Shown here one piece after another: positions 56,864 to 64,000 of a stretch of 64,000 nucleotides of DNA. Source of the stretch: Mikania micrantha (lineage: Eukaryota; Streptophyta; Magnoliopsida; Asterales; Asteraceae). The notes under the pieces were generated by a model. It ran no database searches. It had not been told where the DNA came from and saw nothing but the letters and a program-made list of their open reading frames with translations. Both the position numbers and the translations under genes were made by a program. The stretch covers positions 57,481,088 to 57,545,087 of the forward strand of contig CM018680.1 in NCBI GenBank assembly GCA_009363875.1, given 5' to 3'. Every line of letters starts with the position of its first letter. The first letter of the stretch is position 1.

Positions 56864-57878
56864 CGTCACAGGAGATCATTATACTCGATACTGTAGGTAT
56901 TGAGAACCTAGGTTAAATAACCTAGGACACACATGCTGAAACCTAAGGTTTTAATTTCTAAGTAAATTAAGAACCGTGGTTTGCACAGTCATAATCATAT
57001 CCATAGAACAAGAGACAAACGTGAATCAATCATAATCGATCAACAGTTGGAATCTTAGCTTCGAATGTAAACGACGGGTTAACGCTGATGTGCTGAGGTA
57101 AGTGGTGGGTCGGTGAGAGCTTACCCTATATATAAGCTTATCTTGATATGTCAGGGGGAATCCGGCGTTCATATTTGAAGTGAGGATTCGGGATCAACTG
57201 GAATCATTGAACATTAGTCAAACATATGGGATACAAACAGTTGGGATACAATCATTGGTGAATCAAATCATAGTGCAAATTCAAACTTGGATGAACCAAA
57301 TATTATGGTGAATCAATCAAGTTGTGAACATTTTTCAATGTAAACCTTAAGTGAAATTCTTAAGTGATTACATCATTAGTACTTACTGACATAGGTTAAC
57401 AGGAAAGTGTAGAACACACGTATGATTTAGTTCTACATGTTAACAACTGTTAGTAGGTGCACGCATAACATAATCATAGTTCAATCATGGAATCAATCAT
57501 AGTTCAAGTTGATCAAAGATCATGAGATTCTTAATCAATGGAAAACACTTGCAAATCAGTACAAACATGTTGCCAAATGCTAGCAAGGGCATGATCGTGG
57601 TATATCGAAACGGTGGTGGGCAGCGAGAGTGAGCCCTATATATAAGCTATTTTCGGTATATCGGGAAAGTGTCAGTGTGTAGGTTTGGTGGAAAAATCAT
57701 GGGACATCGTACATATTCACATGATAAGTATGCAAATAAGTTGATAACTTATACGGGTACTGGATCATATTACAATTGAATGATAATACTAGTAGTATGG
57801 AAATATTGCTGACCTTATCATGCAAATTCAATTGTATCTTTCCTCATTACTGACCCACTTGTGGCTTCTATTCGTAGA
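56864..57878 (+). other. Remainder of the Gypsy 5' leader
   Basis: Noncoding. Contains a box GGTGGGCAGCGAGAGTGAGC, then CCTATATATA at about 57615-57645, which also occurs in the LTR at about 52330-52360; a diverged third version lies at about 57105-57140. Confidence 0.6.
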
Positions 57879-59497
57879 ATGCCTCCTCGACGTGACCCTA
57901 ATGCTGGGGACTCGACAAGTGGTAATGATGAGGAGATCAACAAGATTGCCCGAGCTATCGCTGTTCATATGCGGGAAGTAATCCCTGGTATGGTCACTGA
58001 TATCACCTAGAATCTTCGGGGTAGTACCAGTGATTCAGCACACAACTCCAATGCCACTAATGTTGGAACTGTTAACTTCACTTTCAAGCAGTTCAACGAT
58101 GCTAAGCCTCCTAAGTACTCTGGTACTGAAGGAGCTACCGGCCTACTGCAGTGGCTGGAAAGCATCGAAGACATTCTCGACTTCACTGGATGTCCTGAAA
58201 ACCTGAAGGTCAAGATGGCCTCAAGCGCTTTTCACAAAGGCGCTCTCACCTGGTGGAATTCTGAGAAGAACACCAGAGGCCGAGAAGTCGCGTTATCATT
58301 ACCGTGGGACGGTTTCAAGAATCTGCTTGTGGAAAAGTTTTGTCCACGTCATGAACTGAAGAAACTCGAGGTGGAGATGTGGAATCTGGTGCAAGATAGT
58401 GGAGAGAACACAAAGTATACAACTCGATTCCATGAGTTGTGCATTCTGGTACCACACTTGGTTACTCCCCTATCCCGCAGGATAGAGAAATACATTGAAG
58501 GCTTGCCTCTAGTTGTCAGAGGAACTGTTATGGGGAACAACCCCACTACTTTGGAAGCAGCGATTCAACTTGGTGCTACTCTTACTGAAGAGTATGTTAA
58601 ATCTGGAGTGCTCACCCGAAAGGGATTCAAGAGAGCACAGATTGAAGAAGGCAAGAAGCCTGAACAGCACCATCACAAGAAGAAGAAGCAAAAGACAATC
58701 AAGAACTTTGCAGCGTTGACTGCAGCTGTACCTACTCATGCTACACCCATTACTGCCATGCCACAATCTGCTACAACCAGAAAGTCTTATACTGGCTCGT
58801 TTCCACTTTGCACCAAATGCCAGTATCATCATCTACCCAACACTCCATGCAGAAAATGTCTCAAATGTGGGCGTATGGGACACTTGGCGGCTACATGCCG
58901 ATCTGCTCATCTTGCTGCTGCAACAACTGCTACCACTACCACTACTGCTACAGGTGGAAGAGCCTGCTATAATTGTGGAGCAGAGGGACAATTCAGAAAC
59001 CAGTGTCCAAAACTCAACAACAATACTGCTGCTGCTCGTGCTTTTGTTATTGGAACTGCTGAAGCACGTGAAGAGCCGGCAGTCATCACGGGTACATTTC
59101 TTATCAATGATCATTATGTTCCTATCATATTTGATACTGGTGCCGATAAAAGTTTTATCTCTACTCATACTGCTCCTTTGCTTAATATGCAACTATCCAC
59201 ACTTACTGCTCCCTATACTGTAGAAGTAGCGAATGGTAAGACCATAGTTGTAGATTCCATAATTCATGCTTGTGAGCTAAGATTAAATGACCATCTCTTT
59301 TCCATCGATCTCATTCCTATGACTCTCGGAAGCTTCGAAGTTGTAGTAGGAATGGATTGGTTATCCAAAAACAATGCTGAAATCGTATGCTCTGAGAAAC
59401 TTATCCGAATCCCCTTACCGTCCGGCGAAACGATGATAGTCTACGGCGAGAAACCATGCCGCGGATTGAAGATTGTATCGTGCATCAAGGCGAGGAA
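57879..59497 (+). pseudogene. Gypsy gag-protease, with a nonsense codon and interrupted by a solo LTR
   Basis: Starts ATGCCTCCTCG (MPPRRDPNAG). An in-frame TAG at 58008-58010 (codon 44) is probably a CAG-to-TAG change; the same frame then stays open to the insertion at 59498. Domains: Retrotrans_gag type (ALTWWNSE, FCPRHELKKLEVEMWNL, FHELCILVPHLVTP, IEKYIEGLP), zinc knuckle CLKCGRMGHLAATC, and a second knuckle CYNCGAEGQFRNQC in which the metal-binding His is replaced by Gln. The aspartic protease follows, with the active site IIFDTGADKSFIS and the flap-end signature VVVGMDWLSKN. Gag packages the RNA and protease processes the polyprotein. Read with the part after 62509 it forms one polyprotein frame. 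Confidence 0.9.
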
Positions 59498-62400
59498 TGT
59501 AACACCCCAAAATCTATACACGCTTACACGTGTCTAAATTAGGTCCCGGTTAAGTTTTAACTCCAATGTTTATCAAAGTTTTATGCGAAAACGTCAAAAA
59601 CATTTACACAAGTAATATATACATGTTAAATGACTAATTACATTCAAAAATCATCATATAATAGTTTGTATGAAAACCCAACAACCAAAATTTACCAAAA
59701 CGTTTGAAATTTCAACTTATGCACCCCGATCATGAGCTTTAACGCGTCATCTACTTCCGACCTACAAACACCACATATAATTTCACCATTAGTTCATAAG
59801 AACTAAGTAAGATTATCCAAATAGAAGTTATGGTTCGAAACGGAAGTGTTCTAGGCCTTAAAACGCGATTCCGGCATCAAAAACATGAAAATCCGGAAAC
59901 CCCCAGCCGTAGCCTACGGCCTGGCCGTAGCCTACGCCCACTGGAACAGAACTCTTAGGCCGTAGCCTACACCCAGGGCCGTAGCCTACGGCCCCTTCAG
60001 GTGCAGAAACCCAATTTTTTCGCGTTTCGGACCTTTTCAACCACTTTCGATCGCTCCAAACCACCCGAAACTAAATCCCAAGTTTCCAATTCATATTATA
60101 TGGAGTATCAACTCCTCAAATTCAAATCATAGCATATCCAAACATAATTGGATACCAATTAAATCCATTTGTGAATCAAATTCTCAAAACGGGTCAAAAT
60201 TTCAATTTCAAGCAATTAACGCTCTGACTCTTTCAAAACCCATTCCATTCATCCATATACATATAATATGAATTAAAATCATGTTTGGATCATAATATAA
60301 TGAATTCAAACATAATTTTACATCAAATCAATCTATGGTGAAATCAAGACCTCATAATGAGTCAAAGTCACCACAAAGGGTTTAACCCTCCAACTTCCAT
60401 TCAAATCAACCCAATTGATTATTCTATTGATAACCAATCATATTTCAACAATAATTACTATAATGTTCACCCTTAGGTACTTCCATTATAGACTTAAACA
60501 ATTTAACTCAATTAATCAATTTCAACCAAATCAACTCAATTATCACACTCAAGTGGTAATTGATATTCAACATAGTTATGATGTTCTCACCCAAGTACTT
60601 CCATCATAACTTACCAAATTTTTACTTCCACATTCAAGTGGTGAAGTAATCAACAATTTCAATTCATACTATGATGTTCACACCCTAGTCCTTCCATCAT
60701 AGATTTCAATCAACCAAACAATTTACTATGATGTTCACACTCTAGTCCTTCCATCATAGATTTCAATCAACCAAACAATTTACTATGATGTTCACACTCT
60801 AGTTCTTCCATCATAGATTTCAATCAACCAACTCTTCATAGGTTTATAACATTTATAAACCATGATTCTATGATATTCATCCTCCGATACTTCTATCATA
60901 GATTTACCCAACCAGTTGACATTCAATTCAATTACACAAAGTCATAATTTAAATATTATGATCTATATGCAGTTTGACTAAATAAAGTCAAACCTACCAA
61001 TCAAACCAATTTCAATTATGAACTAAACAATTCATAATTAATCCAATTCAACTATGAATTCAACAATTCATAACCAATTCCATTCAAATATGAATTCAAC
61101 AATTCATAATCCAGGCAACTCAATTAATGGACTACACATAATCACCATCCCATAGGGTGATATACATACATAGTTTGACCAAATAAGCCAAACCACACAA
61201 TCAACTCTATTTCTTATGAATTTAACAATTCATAACCAATTTAATTCAATTGTGAAACTAACACATCAATTAACACTCAATGTCATTGCCACTAATCACA
61301 ATTCAATCACCAAATTAGATATGCACAGTTTGACTAAATAAGTCAAACTGCCCAATCAACAACAACACTATGAACCAAACCATCCATAGTCAAACCAATT
61401 TAATAAGTAGACTATTACTACTTCACATATATGGTGTTTAGCAAGTTAGATAACTTACCTTAGCACTAGGATTAGAGATTAACAAATGGTGATTTGTCTT
61501 CTCTTTGACTTTCCTTTGCACTTCCAATACCACCACCTATTTCACATCAAATTTCAATTCTCTTAACTATCATTCTAGTTAAGATTTACATTGACTTATC
61601 TAAGTCAACTCATTGACTATCAAATTCTCTGTTTTACAATTATAATCACTTCAAACAAGTTTCATTATTCACTTCACCAACTTTGACTAAAAATCAAACT
61701 ATTGGCATTTCTACAAACACTTTGTGTGCATCATTAAATTCCAAGAATTTTGTTAATGTTTAAACATTAACCAATCCCATTCAAAGTCCCAAAAATCACC
61801 AATTTCTTAATCTTTACAAAAGATTATTTACAATTGATGCATCACACAAGTCAAAACCATGTTATTAACTATCCTACTAGTTATTAACCCACTCATATGG
61901 ATTTATTCATAACTTCTCAAGTTACCCAACTTCCATCCATTTCAAATTCAACAAATAACATAATAACTAGTAGCTTGGTTGTTCTAAACACAAAACAAGC
62001 CTAGATTCATGGTTTCTAACTCATCTTAACAACAATTTCAAGATTTGAGTTTAACCCATAACTTGTTCATCTCAAGAACTCACAAAAATCATCAAGAATG
62101 AAGTTAAAATCACTTACACGATGTTAGACAACACTTATAGATAGGATTAGAAGCTTCAATCTCTAGTTTTGACCACCCAAACCAACGATTTTGGAAGCTA
62201 GGGCTTGAAACCCTTTCTTCTCTTCTTCTCCTCTTCTTGAACGTCCAAAACACACACACACACACTAGATATAATATCTAGTTGTTTGACCCAAGTCAAA
62301 CATTTATCCTCATATTCAAGTTTGGGGTTTTGGCAACTTTAGCCCCTCAAACTTTTAAACTAGTTAACTTACTTAACCAACTGAATCAAGTTAGTTATTA

Positions 62401-62508
62401 GTTAACCCTAATACCCCAAATGTTATTATATTAATATCTCAACATAATTTATATACATAATAACATTGATTTAATAAACATAAGTGACCGTTAAAACCGG
62501 TCGTTACA
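59498..62508 (-). mobile_element. Gypsy-type solo LTR (3011 bp) inserted in Gypsy pol
   Basis: The ends TGTAAC and GTTACA are inverted, with an exact 5-bp target duplication AGGAA (59493-59497 and 62509-62513). Orientation is inferred as - because blocks like those late in the other LTRs read that way and its opening in that direction is TGTAACGACCGG. Four hairpin boxes of the type GGCCGTAGCCTACGGCC lie at 59906-59994. The region around 60660-60880 repeats TATGATGTTCACACYCTAG. No coding frame. Insert plus duplication (3016 bp) keeps the host frames consistent. Confidence 0.9.
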
Positions 62509-64000
62509 AGGAAGTACTTGAAGAAGAAATATTATGCTTTCCTAGCTCACGTGGTGGAAAGGAAACCTGAAAAGAAAGCAGTTGGAGATGTTCCAGTTAT
62601 CAAAGATTATCCAGACGTATTTCCAGAAGACTTGCCTGGACTACCACCAGTCCGACAAGTGGAGTTTAGAATTGATCTCGTCCCTGGAGCAAACCCAGTG
62701 GCGAAGTCACCGTATCGATTAGCACCGTCTGAGATGCAAGAACTGTCTAGCCAGCTTCAAGAACTTTTAGACAAAGGTTTCATAAGACCAAGTTTCTCTC
62801 CATGGGGAGCTCCGGTTCTCTTTGTCAAAAAGAAAGACGGTTCATTTCGTATGTGTATCGATTTTCGTGAGCTGAACAAGTTGACAATCAAGAATAGATA
62901 TCCTCTGCCCAGGATCGATGATCTGTTTGATCAACTGCAGGGAGCAACTTGCTTCTCTAAGATTGATTTACGATCCGGGTATCATCAGTTAAGAGTAAAT
63001 GATGAGGATATACCAAAGACTGCATTTAGGACTCGATATGGACACTATGAGTTTGTGGTTATGCCATTTGGGCTGACCAATGCACCCGCAGTGTTCATCG
63101 ACTTGATGAACCGAGTCTGCAGGCCATACTTGGATCAGTTTGTTATTGTCTTCATTGACGTATATTGATTTATTCCAAGTCAGAACGAGAGCACCAGGAT
63201 CATTTGAGGAAAGTCTTAGAGTTACTAAGAACTGAACAACTATATGCTAAATTCTCAAAATGTGAGTTTTGGCTAAAGGAAGTTCACTTCTTAGGACATG
63301 TCATCAACAGGGATGGAATACATGTAGATCCAGCAAAGATTGAGGCGATTAAGAACTGGACTACTCCATCTACTCCAACAGAGATTCGTTCATTTCTGGG
63401 TTTGGCAGGTTATTACAGAAGATTCATTGCAAACTTCTCTAAGATAGACTTGCCACTTACCACACTAACTCAGAAAAGTCAAGTGTTTATATGGGGACAA
63501 AAACAAGAAGATGCATTTCAACTTCTTAAACAGAAGTTATGCAACTCCCCTATCCTTAGTCTTCCAGAAGGCAGTGATGATTTCATTGTCTACTGTGATG
63601 CTTCAAACCTTGGTCTTGGTTGTGTACTTATGCAACGGGATAAGGTCATTGCGTATGCTTCAAGACAGCTTAAGGTTCATGAGAAGAATTACACTACTTA
63701 TGATCTTGAGTTGGGGGCTGTGGTCTTTGCATTAAAGATTTGGAGACACTACCTGTATGGTACTAAATGTGTCATCTATACAGACCACAAGAGCCTGCAA
63801 CACATTCTCAATCAGAAAGAACTCAACATGAGACAACGGCGTTGGGTTGAGCTTCTAACTGATTACGACTGTGAGATTCGTTACCATCCTGGTAAAGCCA
63901 ATGTGGTGGCGGATGCTCTTAGTCGCAAGGAACCAGTCAAACCAATTCGTGTAAGAGCCATGGAGATCAACACACAGCCAAACTTGAAAGACTTGATTCG
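62509..64000 (+). pseudogene. Gypsy reverse transcriptase and RNase H, frameshifted at the catalytic motif
   Basis: Continues pol after the solo LTR. Before the break: PVIKDYPDVFPEDLPGLPP, then WGAPVLFVKKKDGSFRMCID, NRYPLPRIDDLFDQL, FSKIDLRSGYHQLRV and FGLTNAPAVF, all classic Ty3/Gypsy RT blocks. At 63157-63168 the motif expected as FIDD reads FIDVY followed by a stop; a one-base deletion with an adjacent substitution explains it. From 63162 the next frame is open to the window edge: ILIYSKSE, LGHVI, RSFLGLAGYYRRFI, then RNase H with VYCDASNLGLGCVL, YTDHKSLQHIL and NVVADALSR. Integrase would lie beyond 64000. The protein cannot be made intact. Confidence 0.92.

Larger units (their letters stand above)
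52168..64000 (+). mobile_element. Gypsy (Ty3, chromovirus-like) element, 3' end outside the window
   Basis: 5' LTR to 55602, PBS, 2.3 kb leader, gag-PR, RT, RNase H in Ty3 order. The PBS for initiator-Met tRNA and the FID-type RT motif fit plant chromoviruses; the clade is not certain without integrase and chromodomain. The left boundary is an estimate (52.14-52.30 kb) because neither the 3' LTR nor the target duplication can be seen. Confidence 0.8.

Overview
The window is repeat-dense, AT-rich plant nuclear DNA and contains no recognisable host gene. Everything that can be named is a transposable element, a fragment of one, or simple sequence. The species cannot be read from the sequence. 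The large post-pol ORF and the long Gypsy LTRs with reiterated GC-rich hairpin boxes look, from memory, most like Asteraceae genomes (Artemisia/Tanacetum/lettuce-like); that is an inference. Layout, left half: 1-5402 is the 3' end of a Copia (Sirevirus-like) element A on the + strand, with a decayed accessory ORF carrying a 1.37 kb internal tandem duplication and an 800 bp 3' LTR. 5403-12372 is gene-free sequence holding a hAT-type MITE, two SINE copies of one family and a Copia solo LTR. 12373-16036 is a non-autonomous CACTA transposon that contains a Gypsy-type solo LTR, which in turn contains a hAT-type MITE; all three layers keep target-site duplications. 16037-22875 holds SINE and MITE remnants and decayed LTR ends. 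Middle: 22876-31853 is a structurally complete Copia element B (5 bp TSD CTTTA, LTRs differing at 6 of 773 sites). It has PBS, gag, a protease stub and PPT, but integrase, reverse transcriptase and nearly all of RNase H are deleted, while a 1203-codon accessory ORF stays fully open. Right half: 31854-44321 holds another hAT MITE, a run of foldback MITEs set in (TA)n, an array of six 20-bp palindromes, and Gypsy LTR fragments. 44322-~52170 is a third Copia element C on the - strand, which has lost protease and the N-terminal part of integrase but keeps part of IN plus RT/RNase H (with nonsense codons) and a broken accessory ORF. A Gypsy element (+, ~52170 to beyond 64000; 5' LTR, PBS, long leader, gag-PR, RT-RNase H) appears to sit in the gag of element C. 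It is itself interrupted by a 3.0 kb Gypsy-type solo LTR at 59498-62508 (TSD AGGAA). How the parts relate: the three Copia copies share one architecture (LTR, gag, pol, a ~0.6 kb spacer rich in CTTCCGAAG-type palindromes, then a separate accessory ORF). In the two copies where the spacer is visible, a TATA box lies exactly 102 bp upstream of the accessory ATG, within a conserved block. The accessory protein has an SV40-like basic motif and a coiled coil and no visible membrane segment, so it looks nuclear rather than envelope-like. This accessory cassette, with its likely own promoter, is the most interesting item in the window. Age order from nesting: Copia C, then the Gypsy element, then the solo LTR inside it; Copia B is the youngest dated insertion.
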